Positions 11,201-20,476 of a stretch of 64,000 nt of DNA are shown piece after piece. The translations under genes were made by a program, and so were the position numbers. Position 1 is the stretch's first letter; the number at the start of each line of letters is the position of its first letter. The stretch is taken from positions 1-64,000 of the forward strand of contig JBFMBP010000037.1 of assembly GCA_040755155.1 (NCBI GenBank), given 5' to 3'. The notes below the pieces were generated by a model that was given only the letters and a program-made list of their open reading frames with translations, had not been told where the DNA came from and ran no database searches. This stretch comes from Candidatus Omnitrophota bacterium. GTDB taxonomy: Bacteria; Hinthialibacterota; Hinthialibacteria; Hinthialibacterales; Hinthialibacteraceae.

Positions 11201-14045
11201 GAAGGGAAAACGTTGCGCTGCTGATGTGCGGTTTGGCGATCCATTCGATGGCATAAAGTCGATTGGATAAGGGAGACGGCGCGGCGTCCAAAGGAACGCG
11301 GTTTGCGCGTTGCGCTGTTTTTACCCAATAGCGCTGGCGTTGGAAAGGATAGGTTGGCAAACGCAGTTTGCGCCGATGGAAACCTTGATCCACTTGCATC
11401 CAATTCACAGAAAAACCGTTGGCGTACAATACCCCCAAACTTTCCAGCATCCGCCGCCAATCCGATGCGCCTTGGCGCAGACTGGGTAACCAGAGGCGCT
11501 CTTCATCCGGCAAGCATTGGCGGCTCATGCCTAAGAGAACCGGCTTGGGGCCGATTTCGATAAAAACTTTGCATCCCCGCTGGCGCAGCGTTTCCATGCT
11601 TTCGGAAAATCGCACCGGCCATCGCGCATGGCGCCGCCAATAGCCGGGCGAGGTTATTTTTTCATCCGTCATTCGACCTGTGAGATTAGAGATCAAATCG
11701 ATTTGCGGCGAGGAAAATGCGATTTCGGCGGCGATACGTTCGAATTCGTCCAACATCGGTTCTATAAGCGGCGAATGAAAAGCATGAGAAACATTCAACG
11801 CTTGCGTCCTGATTCCCTCCGCATTCAATTCGCGACAAACCGGTTCCAACGCTTTCCGTTGTCCCGATAAGACGACGTGAGAGCCATTCAGCGCGGCGAT
11901 GGATAGTTCATGTGGATAATTGCGAATAACCGCCGTTGCGCGTTCTTCGTCCGTAAAGGCCGCCGCCATAGCGCCGTCGCGGGGCAGCGCTTGCATCAGG
12001 CGCCCGCGGGCAGCAATTAGTTTCAATCCTTCCTCCAACGAAAAAACGCCCGCCAGGCAAGCGGCGGCGTATTCTCCCACGCTGTGCCCCATGACGACGG
12101 CGGGCGCGATTCCCCACGAGCGCCATAATTCCGCGAGCGCAACTTCCAATGCGAATAGGGTGGGTTGCGCGTAAGCCGTCTCATCGAGAAGCGATGTCGT
12201 CTCCGCTTGCGGATAAAGAATAGAAAGCAACGATTTATCCAAATAAGGACGCAGGATTTCATCGCAGCGTTGCAGCGTTCGGCGAAAGAGCAGATGGGTT
12301 TCGTATAATTCCCGCCCCATATTTACATATTGTGATCCTTGGCCGGTGAAGAGAAAAGCCGCTTCCAACGGTTCCGATGACGGCGCTTTTCCCTGCGCCG
12401 CGCCCGTTGGTTGGCGCCCGGCGTTGAACTCGGCAAGCATCCCCCGCACCTCGGCGGCGTCGGCGGCGATTAGAACGAGCCGATGGGCGAAGTGCGAACG
12501 ACCGGCGTTGGCCGTAAAACATACGTCGGGAAAACGGGCGCTGGGATGCTCGGACAGATAGTTTTCATAACGAACGGCGGAGGCTTTCAGCGCTTCCTCC
12601 GTTTTCGCCGAAAGCGCGAGAAGATGCGCCGGGCGTTCCGCAGATTGCGGTGGTTCTTCCAGCGGCGGCGCTTCTTCCAATACCACATGCGCGTTCGTGC
12701 CGCCGAAACCGAAGGAGCTGACTCCCGCCCGGCGAGGGCTGCTAGCGACGGGCCAGGGCGTTTGCGTTGTGGGAATCTTCACCGGTAAGCGATCCCAAGG
12801 AATGAGGGGATTGGGCGTATTGAAATGAAGATGCGGTGGAATTTCCCGGCGTTGCAGCGAGAGCGCCGCTTTCATCAATCCCGCAATGCCAGCGGCGGCT
12901 TCGAGGTGGCCGATATTCGTTTTTACTGAACTTACAATAAGAGGATTATCCCGGCGGCGCCCATCGCCGAAGACAGCGCCTAACGCTTCCATTTCGATGG
13001 GATCGCCGAGAGAGGTGCCTGTGCCATGCGCTTCGACGTAATCTATTTCCTCCGGCTTCACTCCCGCGTCCATCAAGGCTTTGCGGATGACGGCTTGCTG
13101 CGCCAAACCGTTGGGAACCGTCAAACCGCTGGTTCGTCCGTCTTGGTTGACGGCGGAACCGCGAATGACGGCATAGATGGAATCGCCATCGGCCAGCGCA
13201 TCGGACAAGCGCTTAAGCGCGACGACGCCGCAGCCGTCGGATCGGACGAATCCATCGGCAGAGGCGTCGAAAGTCTTGCAGCGTCCGTCTGGCGCCAGCA
13301 TTTTCGCCCGGCAGTGATTGATAGTAACGGCGGGAGTCAGAATTAGATTCACTCCCGCCGCCAAGGCGCAATCGCATTCCCGGTTTCTTAAACTTTGACT
13401 AGCAAAATGAACTGCGACTAGAGACGAGGAACACGCCGTATCCAAAGCGAGGCATGGTCCATGAAAGCCGAGAAAATAGGACAAGCGTCCCGCCGCCACG
13501 CTGTGGGCGTTACCCGAACCCATATAGAGATCGTATTCCGCCGGGTCGCGATCCAATAGGAGTTGGGAATAATCGTTGCTGCTGATGCCGACGAAAACGC
13601 CCACGGGTTTACCCGCCAAGTTCTCAGGCGCGATTCCTGCGTTTTCCAACGCTTCCCACGCTGTTTCTAGCAAAAACCGTTGCTGGGGATCGAGAGAAAT
13701 AGTCTCGCGGGGCGATAGGCCGAAAAACTGGGCATCGAATTGGTCGATAACGCGTAAAAAGCCGCCATACCGGGTAACCATTTTTCCCGCCGCGTTGGGA
13801 TCGGGATCGTAATACGCCTTCGCATCCCAGCGATCCGGCGGAACATCCGTTATGGCGTCGACGCCATTAGCCAGCAGGCGCCAGAAGGATTCGGGATCGT
13901 CTGCTCCGCCGGGAAAACGGCAGCCCATGCCGATAATGGCGATAGGCTCCGACTTCAACTTCTTTATGGCGTCCAGTTGGGCTTGCATCTCTTTCAACGC
14001 CAGCAGGGCGCGTTTGAGGCGCAAGAGATTATCGTTCGATTCCAT
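8208..14045 (-). CDS. Type I PKS module KS-AT-cMT-KR-ACP
   Basis: A one-module synthase, about 1945 aa. KS is at 33-455 (Cys205 in DTACSSS). AT is at 565-908, with Ser655 in GHSVG and HAFHS, a malonyl-CoA type. A C-methyltransferase follows at about 920-1320, with SAM motif ILEIGAGTGG near 1143. KR is at about 1548-1780, with Tyr1696 in GQGHYAAAN. It has no LDD motif and has Trp in SLWGAKG, which suggests an A-type ketoreductase. ACP is at 1820-1895 (Ser1860), and the C-terminal tail is of docking type (LSEAEAEALL). The product step would be an alpha-methyl beta-hydroxy unit, or gem-dimethyl if methylated twice. The ATG at 14045 is chosen because it overlaps the previous stop (TAATG, 14047-14043) and GGTGGGAA lies just upstream. 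A GTG at 14054 is less likely. There is no DH, ER or TE. Confidence 0.94.
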   Translation of the reverse strand: MESNDNLLRLKRALLALKEMQAQLDAIKKLKSEPIAIIGMGCRFPGGADDPESFWRLLANGVDAITDVPPDRWDAKAYYDPDPNAAGKMVTRYGGFLRVIDQFDAQFFGLSPRETISLDPQQRFLLETAWEALENAGIAPENLAGKPVGVFVGISSNDYSQLLLDRDPAEYDLYMGSGNAHSVAAGRLSYFLGFHGPCLALDTACSSSLVAVHFASQSLRNRECDCALAAGVNLILTPAVTINHCRAKMLAPDGRCKTFDASADGFVRSDGCGVVALKRLSDALADGDSIYAVIRGSAVNQDGRTSGLTVPNGLAQQAVIRKALMDAGVKPEEIDYVEAHGTGTSLGDPIEMEALGAVFGDGRRRDNPLIVSSVKTNIGHLEAAAGIAGLMKAALSLQRREIPPHLHFNTPNPLIPWDRLPVKIPTTQTPWPVASSPRRAGVSSFGFGGTNAHVVLEEAPPLEEPPQSAERPAHLLALSAKTEEALKASAVRYENYLSEHPSARFPDVCFTANAGRSHFAHRLVLIAADAAEVRGMLAEFNAGRQPTGAAQGKAPSSEPLEAAFLFTGQGSQYVNMGRELYETHLLFRRTLQRCDEILRPYLDKSLLSILYPQAETTSLLDETAYAQPTLFALEVALAELWRSWGIAPAVVMGHSVGEYAAACLAGVFSLEEGLKLIAARGRLMQALPRDGAMAAAFTDEERATAVIRNYPHELSIAALNGSHVVLSGQRKALEPVCRELNAEGIRTQALNVSHAFHSPLIEPMLDEFERIAAEIAFSSPQIDLISNLTGRMTDEKITSPGYWRRHARWPVRFSESMETLRQRGCKVFIEIGPKPVLLGMSRQCLPDEERLWLPSLRQGASDWRRMLESLGVLYANGFSVNWMQVDQGFHRRKLRLPTYPFQRQRYWVKTAQRANRVPLDAAPSPLSNRLYAIEWIAKPHISSATFSLLSPQIIAKRLLPPLAEELRQPEYVSYGKVLKELEALSIPFIINAFRRLDWDLTIGERFTAENKRKKLRIADCYSQSFNRFLEIASQQNIFQKRGEEWEIVSPLKITDAHARIYELLAQYPAASSELSLLDRCGSRLAEILQGRCDPLELLFPKEGLSNLDGVYRDSPGPRLMNALLQKALTMALTASRPERKWRILEIGAGTGGTTSYLLPHLPPERTEYVFTDLSPLFVNMAREKFHEYPFIRYQVFDAERSPLSQNLEPHSFDMVIAFNVLHATKDLRQTLSHIQQALAPGGMLFLLENTSQQAWVELIWGLTDGWRRFADFDLRPFHPLLNEAQWLHLLRESDFVNPASISPAQAGCEVLAKQAVFIAQAPGKAAPAAKARGTWLLFADAQGLAKQIAALIEEKGENSVLVYPGAVFEHRNEKDYRIDPANREDYRRLLSELKKNTSPLRSIAYLWSLDNADADHLSVEDLQAATVKDAGCVLRLVQSLSLWVSPPPRLWLATRSAQPVIEGDRLSGLAQSPQWGLGKTIALEHPEFWGGIVDLPSPALPTDALTLLAELLDPDGEDHIAYRNSRRYAARLVRRPPSAVRRPAISADGAYLITGGLGALGLQAAHWLASQGARRLALVGRQGSSSEAARQTVRDLQAAGVEILVISADVSNERDMQNLFAQLKSWAPLRGIVHAAGIPGYRPLAEMEVGDIQRMFASKTAGTWRLHQYAKNLDLDFFVCYSSMVSLWGAKGQGHYAAANLFLDAFAHYRLAHNLPAQSINWGPIIGGGMFSPDDQDELARIGVTASPLSDSASTLQAMMESDIVSAAVADIDWRLFKGAYEARGRRLLFERMETSREDSPSTKTAKKETLLEQIGQAPLSRRRELLNSHLQNALASVLGIESSKTLDPQRGFFDMGMDSLTAIELKNRLENDLGVSLPSTLAFDHSTLQTLADYLIKDKLDIAFRNEPMEVERKKESPFSASDLQQLSEAEAEALLIKKLESLE

Positions 14046-17000
14046 TATTCCCACCGTTTATTCTCGATGCCTTTCAATTCCTCGTCGATCAACGCGCCGA
14101 TTTCGTTGATGGAAAGCTGGTCGATATTGTTCAATGTTTTTTTCTCGGCCTTATCTTCTCTCTGCGCAACCGGCGCCGCTGGGATTCGATCCAAGTCCAA
14201 CAAATAATCCGTCAAGGATTCTACCGTGGGATAATTGAAAATCGCCGTGGCGGGCAGAGTGCGGCGCAGGGTGGTTTGCAGGCGATGGCGCAATTCCATC
14301 GCCGTCAGCGAATCCATGCCCATTTCAAAAAATCCTTGCCGCGAATCTAACGGCTCCTTTGAATCCCATCCCAATACTTTGGCAATGTGATTTCTAATAT
14401 GCGTTATAAGCAGCGGACGGCGCTTGTTGGCGGGAGTTTTTAGAAAATCGTCCCAAAAATCGGCTTTTTTCTCTTCTTTCAATAACACGGCCGGTCTCAA
14501 ATCCGCCAAGAACGGCTGAGATGCCGCCGGTTCGGCGATTTGCGCCCAATCGACGGGGACGACTCCCAGCTGAGGCGGGCTATTCGCGAATAGAAACGGC
14601 AAGGTTTGTTCGCCCCGTTGCGGCGATAGGGTTCCCACGCCTTTTATCTTAAGCCGGTTCCCTACTCCGCGCCGCGCCGCCGCTCCGACAGCGTCCCACG
14701 GCCCCCAATTGACGCTGGTTCCGGGCCATCCTTGCGCCCGGCGATAAGGAGCCAAGGCGTCCAGAAAAGCGTTCGCCGCCGCATGATTGGCCTGGCCGGA
14801 CGATCCCAACAACGACGCGGCGGACGAATAAAGGACGAAGAAATCCAATGGATGCTCTCGCGTCAATCGATGAAGATTCCAGGCGCCTTGCACTTTGGGG
14901 CGCAACACGCTTTCGAAGCGCGGCCAATCCAGATGCAGCAAAACGCCGTCGTCCAATACGCCCGCCGCATGAACTACGCCGCACAATGGACGCCCCGCCG
15001 CGCCTATTTGCGCCATCGCTCGTTTTGCTTCGCTATAAATCGATATATCCGCTTGGATGACGGCGATATCCGCGCCCAGCCGTTCCATTTCCCGAATGGA
15101 TGCTATGGCGTCTTCGCTAGGAGCGCTGCGTCCGATTAAAAAGATATGCCTTGCGCCTTGCGATATCATCCAACGCGCAGTCAATAATCCCAAACCGCCC
15201 AATCCACCAGTGATGAGATAGGCGGCGTCTTCATGAAATTTCTTTTGTTTAAATAAAAATAATTCATCCGGCTGAACGCGCTCCAAACGAGCGGCGTATC
15301 GAACGCCGCTGCGATAGGCGATCTGGTCTTCAGAATCGCTCCAGGTTATTTCATCATATATAATTCGTGCGCACTTTTGCGGCAAAGCGGGTTCCAAATC
15401 GATACAGACTGGCTGCAATTCGCTATGCTCCAAGGCGGCGATTTTGCCCATACCCCATAAAGTGGATTGCGCAAGGCCGGAAAGATCGTCTTGATCGATG
15501 GCGGAAACAGCGCCTTGAGACGCCAGCCATAAGGAAGGCGGCTTAGCGAAACCCGCCTTTATTATGGATTGGATAAGAAGAAGAACTCCGCCGCAAATCA
15601 ATTGCGAAGCGGCGGACAAATTTTCAACGCTCAGAGAATCCGCCTTCGCCGCATCCAATCCCCAAAGAAAGACGACGCCATCGAGCGGGGCGAAAGTGGT
15701 CGCATTATTGAAAAGACGCCGATAATCCGAGGATTCGCCGGGATGGATGGAATAATCGCCTTCCGCTGTCTTTTTAAAAGCCGCGCCGGGATAAACGAGG
15801 AATCCATCATTTCTATTGGATTGCAGAAGACGTTTTAGTTCGGCGCCCACTCCCTGTTTATCCGAAAAGATAAGCCATTTTTTGCGCTTTGTTTCCTGCA
15901 TAGCCGGTTTATCTGCCTGAGCGGCGATTACGGCTTGGCGAGAAAGCAATCCCCCCTTTTCCGGCGAGAGGACAATGGGAGAGACTTGGGAAAAACCGGA
16001 CGACAACAAAATCTCTTGCCACTGAGAGGGCGATATCAATGGATGCGCGGGACGCAGCGCCGTATCTGCGAAGCGGCGCCAGCCGTCCGTCAATCCAAAG
16101 ATCAAGTCGATAAAGCGTATAGGCGCGGTTCCCTCCAACAAAATCAACATCCCGCCCGGCGCCAATAGATTTCGTACATAGGCCAGCGCTTGCCGCAAAT
16201 CCTGTACGGCATGCAATACGTTGGCGGCGACGATCAAATCGTATTGATTCGCTTCGAATCCTTGCGATTGGGGATCGCGTTCGATATCCAATACGCGATA
16301 GATGAGATAAGAATAAGCCCTGAATTTTTCCCGCGCACGATCGAGAAAATAAGGCGAAATATCCGTAAAGACATACTCTACTCGCCCATCGGGAAGATGA
16401 GGCAGAATATAGGATGTCGTTCCCCCGGTTCCGGCGCCGATTTCTAAAATCCGCGCCATGCGGTTTGGGGGCAAATTTTGCAAAGATCGAGTTGCAGCGT
16501 CTCCCACAAGGCGGTTCATGATTTGCGCTCCGGGAACATCCTGATACAAGCGAGCCGCCGAGATCGAATCGTCTTCGGGAAATAGGAGTTGCAACGGGTC
16601 GCATTCGCCGCGCATGGTCTCGGCCAATTTTCCGCCGCAGCGGTCCAGCAGCGTCCATTCCGTTTCGGTTTGGAGATATTGTTTTACGTATTCAAGATTT
16701 ATCTTGTGGGGATCGCAATTTTCCAAAGCGGAAATCAATTCCCAGCCGCTTTCAACTCGGCGCAGAATTTTTTCTTCCTCCAATATTTCCAAAAGGCGAT
16801 GCAGCAAGCGGCGATAGCCTTCAACAACGCCCCATTCCCGCACTAATACATCGACTGTAAAAACCTGGCATACTTCGAATCGCCAGCCTAACTGATGAAA
16901 AGCATGAATAACGTAATCCACACTTAAGGATTCGAGCCGGTTCAAGCCCTCCCAATACGAATTCAGTTCCGGCGCAGCGGCCATTTGTTCCAATTGCGAA

Positions 17001-20000
17001 ATCAATACGGGCTGAAGGTCTTGTGGAGCGGGAAGATAATCGAGCAGCTGACTGACGCGGCGCGAGCAGGGGCGCCATGTTGGTTTATAAAACCAATCCA
17101 TGATCGAAGCCGCCGCCAGTTGCTTTTGATGCTGTTGAACGAGGGCATGTAAAAGTTTCGGCAGGCATTGTTTTTCTTCACGGGAGAAATCGTTCGCCTC
17201 TTCCAGTTGGCGAGCTAAAGATTCCGTCTCGCCATTTTGCAATAAATGGAGAATGAGGGTCGGCGCCTTTTCCGTTGTCGAGTTTGGTGCCGAAGGAGTT
17301 CGGTTTGTTTCCACCGCCCAATACTTTTTATGCTGCCAGGGATACGTGGGCAAAGAGACGCGGCGGCGCAGATAATCACGGTCGAAGCCGCCCCAGTCGA
17401 TATCGACGCCTCGAATCCACAATTCCGCCGCGCTTTCCAGCATCCGCCGCCAATCGTCCCCCCCCCGACGCAGGCTGGGCAGCCATGTTCCTGCGTTCTC
17501 CGGCAGACATTGGCGGCCCATTCCCAATAACACGGGATTCGGTCCTATTTCGATAAAAATTGTACATCCGCGCCGTTGGAGCGCTTCCATTCCCGCTGCG
17601 AATCTCACTGGATGCCGGATATGATTTACCCAATATTCCGGCGCGGCGATGGCTTCATCCGCCAGTTCGCCCGTCAGGTTGGAGATTATAGGAAGGCGGG
17701 GTTTGGAATAGATAATAGAGGAAGCGATATGTTTGAATTCCGGAAGAATGGATTCCATAAGCGGCGAATGGAAGGCATGGGAAACATTCAAGCGTTGGCC
17801 ATTGATTCCCTGCTCTTTCAGTGAAGATAGAATGCGATTCACTACATCGCGCTTACCGGAGACGACAACGCTTTCCGGGCCATTAATGGCGGCTATAGCA
17901 ACTTCGGGGACGAAGGGTTGAATTGCTTTTTTAATAAGGTCTTCGTTAGCCTTAATTGCAGCCATCTCTCCATCTTGGGGCAAGGATTGCATCAGGCAGG
18001 CGCGATGCGCGATCAGGCGCAATCCTTCTTCCAGGTTAAAGACGCCCGCCAAACAAGCGGCGGCGTATTCGCCCACGCTATGCCCAAAAACGGCGGATGG
18101 CGTTATGCCCCATGATTTCCACAAATCGGCTAATGCATATTCCAAAGCGAAGAGAGCGGGTTGAGTGTAGGCCGTCTTGTCTAAATCATTCTTTCCATCC
18201 TCATTAAAAAGAACATCCAGCAAAGGCCGAGGCAGCAGCGGACGCAGGATTTCATCGCATTTTTCCAACGCCATGCGGAAGAAAGACTGCGTTTCATACA
18301 ATCCGCGCCCCATGCCAAGGTATTGCGAGCCTTGGCCGGTGAAGAGAAAAGCGATCTTCGGATGAGCCGCAGGATTTACTTGTCCGCTGATTACGCCGCT
18401 GGTTTCGTTTTGCTTGGCGAAATGGCTTAATTTCTCTTTTGCCGCCATGGACGATTCCGCTAGAACGCACAATCGATGCGGGAAAGGAGTGCGGCCCGTA
18501 TTGGCGCTGTAACATACATCGCCGAAGATCAGATCGGAGTGGAGCGTTAAATGTTTCTCATACCGTCCAGCGAGTTGCCTCAACGCCTCGTCCGTCATAG
18601 CTGACAAGGCGAGCAAATGCAATGGGCGATCCGAAACCGGCGCGGCCGTTTTCGGCGGCGGAGCGTCTTGCAAAATGACATGCGCATTGGTTCCGCTGGC
18701 GCCGAAGGAACTGACTCCGGCAAAACGCTTACCCGGCGTGGAAGGCCAGGGTATGTTTGTTGCGGGAATAGAGATTGGTATTTCGTCCCACGGAATATGA
18801 GGATTAGGCTGGCGGAAATGAAGATGGGGCGGAATTGTCCCATGCCGCAAACAAAGAACGGCTTTGATGAATCCCGCGATACCGGCGGCCGATTCCAGAT
18901 GGCCGATGTTCGTCTTTACGGAACCAACCTGCAATGGGCGTTGGGGCGAACGCCCTTCACGGAAGACCTCCACTAGAGCTTTTACTTCGATGGGATCGCC
19001 TAAAACAGTACCCGTTCCGTGAGCCTCAATATAATCGATATCCGCAGGCTTGAGTTTCGCGTTGGCCAAAGCGCGGCGTATCAAAGCCTGTTGCGCCGGA
19101 CCGTTTGGGACGGTAAAGCCGCCGCTGGGGCCGTCCTGGTTGACCGCCGACCCGCGAATCAAAGCAAGAATCTCGTCCCCATCTGCCTGAGCGTCCGAGA
19201 GACGCTTCAAAATCGCCGCGCCGCATCCCTCGCCGCGCCCGTAACCGTCGGCGGCGGCGTCGAAAGTCTTGCAACGGCCATCGGGCGACAACATGCGCGC
19301 TTGGGATAGAGCTATGGACGCTTCCGGCGCCAGCACCAGATTCACGCCGCCGGATATCGCCAAGTCGCATTCGCGAAGGCGCAAACTCTGGCAGGCGAGG
19401 TGAATCGCCGCCAGCGAAGAGGAACACGCCGTATCCACCGCCAGACTGGGACCCTGCAGCCCTAAAAGAAACGAAAGACGTCCCGCCGCAGCATTCAAAG
19501 CATTTCCGGAACCGAAATAGGCGTCGATGTAGGCGAGATCGCCGGATCGGACGAGCAGGCGAGAGTAATCGTTATTGGTGATTCCTATAAATACGCCGGT
19601 CGCGCTGCCTGTCAAACAGCGGCGAACAATACCCGCGTTTTCCAGCGCTTCCCATGCCGTTTCCAGCAGAATTCGCTGCTGGGGATCCATCGCCGCCGCT
19701 TCGCGGGGCGAGACGCCGAAGAACGCCGCGTCAAATCCGCTAACGTCCTCCAAAAAAGCGCCGCAGCGCGCAACCATTTTTCCTGGGATGCCGTGAACGG
19801 GATCGAAACAAGCATCTACATCCCAACGATCGGGAGGGATATCCGTTACGGCGTCGCGGCCATCTAACAAAAGACGCCAAAACGAATCGAGATTGTTTGC
19901 GCCGCCTGGAAATCGGCAACCTAGACCAATTATGGCGATTGGCTCCGACCTGGCTTTTTCGGACGCCTCAAGTTTAGACGCCGCTTCATCGAGAGCATTC

Positions 20001-20047
20001 AAAATCCGTTGCGAATCGGCGGCGACGTTTCTTTCAAATTTGTTCAT
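14045..20047 (-). CDS. Type I PKS module KS-AT-cMT-KR(His for Tyr)-ACP, first gene of the operon
   Basis: A one-module synthase, 2000 aa. An N-terminal helix (1-35, heptad-like, docking) precedes KS (36-460, Cys208). AT is at 565-909, with Ser657 in GHSVG and HAFHS, malonyl type. cMT has ILEIGAGTGG near 1199. KR (about 1609-1845) has an intact NADPH loop and the B-type LDD motif. Its active-site Tyr position reads GQANHAAAN, with His1755. ACP has Ser1913, and a docking tail LSINEIGALI follows. If the KR is inactive the unit leaves as an alpha-methyl or gem-dimethyl beta-keto chain. It is the first gene after the divergent control region. The KS keeps its Cys and is not a KSQ loading domain, so the starter must come from elsewhere. 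A run of nine C (17458-17466 on +) falls after the AT core and is a place to suspect slippage or assembly error, although the frame is intact. Confidence 0.93.
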   Translation of the reverse strand: MNKFERNVAADSQRILNALDEAASKLEASEKARSEPIAIIGLGCRFPGGANNLDSFWRLLLDGRDAVTDIPPDRWDVDACFDPVHGIPGKMVARCGAFLEDVSGFDAAFFGVSPREAAAMDPQQRILLETAWEALENAGIVRRCLTGSATGVFIGITNNDYSRLLVRSGDLAYIDAYFGSGNALNAAAGRLSFLLGLQGPSLAVDTACSSSLAAIHLACQSLRLRECDLAISGGVNLVLAPEASIALSQARMLSPDGRCKTFDAAADGYGRGEGCGAAILKRLSDAQADGDEILALIRGSAVNQDGPSGGFTVPNGPAQQALIRRALANAKLKPADIDYIEAHGTGTVLGDPIEVKALVEVFREGRSPQRPLQVGSVKTNIGHLESAAGIAGFIKAVLCLRHGTIPPHLHFRQPNPHIPWDEIPISIPATNIPWPSTPGKRFAGVSSFGASGTNAHVILQDAPPPKTAAPVSDRPLHLLALSAMTDEALRQLAGRYEKHLTLHSDLIFGDVCYSANTGRTPFPHRLCVLAESSMAAKEKLSHFAKQNETSGVISGQVNPAAHPKIAFLFTGQGSQYLGMGRGLYETQSFFRMALEKCDEILRPLLPRPLLDVLFNEDGKNDLDKTAYTQPALFALEYALADLWKSWGITPSAVFGHSVGEYAAACLAGVFNLEEGLRLIAHRACLMQSLPQDGEMAAIKANEDLIKKAIQPFVPEVAIAAINGPESVVVSGKRDVVNRILSSLKEQGINGQRLNVSHAFHSPLMESILPEFKHIASSIIYSKPRLPIISNLTGELADEAIAAPEYWVNHIRHPVRFAAGMEALQRRGCTIFIEIGPNPVLLGMGRQCLPENAGTWLPSLRRGGDDWRRMLESAAELWIRGVDIDWGGFDRDYLRRRVSLPTYPWQHKKYWAVETNRTPSAPNSTTEKAPTLILHLLQNGETESLARQLEEANDFSREEKQCLPKLLHALVQQHQKQLAAASIMDWFYKPTWRPCSRRVSQLLDYLPAPQDLQPVLISQLEQMAAAPELNSYWEGLNRLESLSVDYVIHAFHQLGWRFEVCQVFTVDVLVREWGVVEGYRRLLHRLLEILEEEKILRRVESGWELISALENCDPHKINLEYVKQYLQTETEWTLLDRCGGKLAETMRGECDPLQLLFPEDDSISAARLYQDVPGAQIMNRLVGDAATRSLQNLPPNRMARILEIGAGTGGTTSYILPHLPDGRVEYVFTDISPYFLDRAREKFRAYSYLIYRVLDIERDPQSQGFEANQYDLIVAANVLHAVQDLRQALAYVRNLLAPGGMLILLEGTAPIRFIDLIFGLTDGWRRFADTALRPAHPLISPSQWQEILLSSGFSQVSPIVLSPEKGGLLSRQAVIAAQADKPAMQETKRKKWLIFSDKQGVGAELKRLLQSNRNDGFLVYPGAAFKKTAEGDYSIHPGESSDYRRLFNNATTFAPLDGVVFLWGLDAAKADSLSVENLSAASQLICGGVLLLIQSIIKAGFAKPPSLWLASQGAVSAIDQDDLSGLAQSTLWGMGKIAALEHSELQPVCIDLEPALPQKCARIIYDEITWSDSEDQIAYRSGVRYAARLERVQPDELFLFKQKKFHEDAAYLITGGLGGLGLLTARWMISQGARHIFLIGRSAPSEDAIASIREMERLGADIAVIQADISIYSEAKRAMAQIGAAGRPLCGVVHAAGVLDDGVLLHLDWPRFESVLRPKVQGAWNLHRLTREHPLDFFVLYSSAASLLGSSGQANHAAANAFLDALAPYRRAQGWPGTSVNWGPWDAVGAAARRGVGNRLKIKGVGTLSPQRGEQTLPFLFANSPPQLGVVPVDWAQIAEPAASQPFLADLRPAVLLKEEKKADFWDDFLKTPANKRRPLLITHIRNHIAKVLGWDSKEPLDSRQGFFEMGMDSLTAMELRHRLQTTLRRTLPATAIFNYPTVESLTDYLLDLDRIPAAPVAQREDKAEKKTLNNIDQLSINEIGALIDEELKGIENKRWE

Positions 20048-20134
20048 CTACCGTTTATCCATCGCCCAATCTCAGAAAAAAAATGAGGAGTCATCAGAAG
20101 CATTTATTTATTTCCCATAAAAAATCAATTTATA

Positions 20135-20163
20135 TATATACAATCCTTTATGGTTGTTTTCAA
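20135..20163 (-). promoter_or_regulatory. Sigma70-like promoter for the minus-strand PKS operon
   Basis: Read on the minus strand, TTGAAA (20163-20158) is followed after 17 bases by TATATA (20140-20135). Transcription would begin near 20128, about 80 bases before the ATG at 20047. Spacing and both hexamers fit a housekeeping promoter. This was found by eye. Confidence 0.55.
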
Positions 20164-20238
20164 AAAAATCCCTTTATGATTTGAAATCAAGCCAGCTTCC
20201 CAACTAAAATAACGTATAAAAAATAACGAAAATTTCAC

Positions 20239-20267
20239 TTGGCTGTAAAAATAAAATACGCTATAGT
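20239..20267 (+). promoter_or_regulatory. Sigma70-like promoter facing the DUF697 gene
   Basis: TTGGCT (20239-20244) and TATAGT (20262-20267) are 17 bases apart, with 4 of 6 and 5 of 6 matches to consensus. Transcription would start near 20274, giving an untranslated leader of about 200 bases before the ATG at 20477. The leader contains the AACGTT inverted repeat. Confidence 0.55.
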
Positions 20268-20332
20268 AGCACAATAACATCGGGAAGAGCGTTTTTCAAT
20301 CTGTTAATCTTAACGAAGATATTCATCCTTTT

Positions 20333-20364
20333 TCAACGTTACGAATGGGAAAAGGAAACGTTGA
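20333..20364. repeat. 8-bp inverted repeat, possible operator
   Basis: TCAACGTT (20333-20340) and AACGTTGA (20357-20364) are perfect inverted copies separated by 16 bases. The AACGTT cores start 22 bases apart, about two helical turns, a layout that suits a dimeric regulator. It lies about 60 bases downstream of the predicted start of transcription. No regulator gene is visible in the window. Confidence 0.45.
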
Positions 20365-20463
20365 TCCACAAAGGAAAACGAGGTTTTGTCTTGCCATTTG
20401 AAACAAATTGTTTTATTTATAGTCAGATAAAGCGTTAAAAAACGAAATTTATTCCCTTACAGA

Positions 20464-20469
20464 GGAGGA
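20464..20469 (+). promoter_or_regulatory. Strong ribosome binding site of the DUF697 gene
   Basis: AGGAGG ends 7 bases before the ATG at 20477. It is a near-perfect Shine-Dalgarno sequence, far stronger than those of the megasynthase genes, so this small protein is probably made at a high level relative to them. Confidence 0.8.
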
Positions 20470-20476
20470 GTCAAAG

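Larger units (their letters stand above)
20048..20476. promoter_or_regulatory. AT-rich divergent control region
   Basis: This gap separates the minus-strand PKS operon from the plus-strand DUF697 gene. It is clearly richer in A+T than the genes around it. It contains one sigma70-like promoter facing each way and an 8-bp inverted repeat, listed separately. No open frame of note is seen. It is the likely main control point for the minus-strand operon. Confidence 0.75.

Noticed and set aside
8208-20047. Methyltransferases of the two minus-strand modules as N- or O-methyltransferases
   Set aside because: They sit between AT and KR in PKS modules with the ILEIGAGTGG motif, and there is no A domain. 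That is the usual setting of C-methyltransferases.
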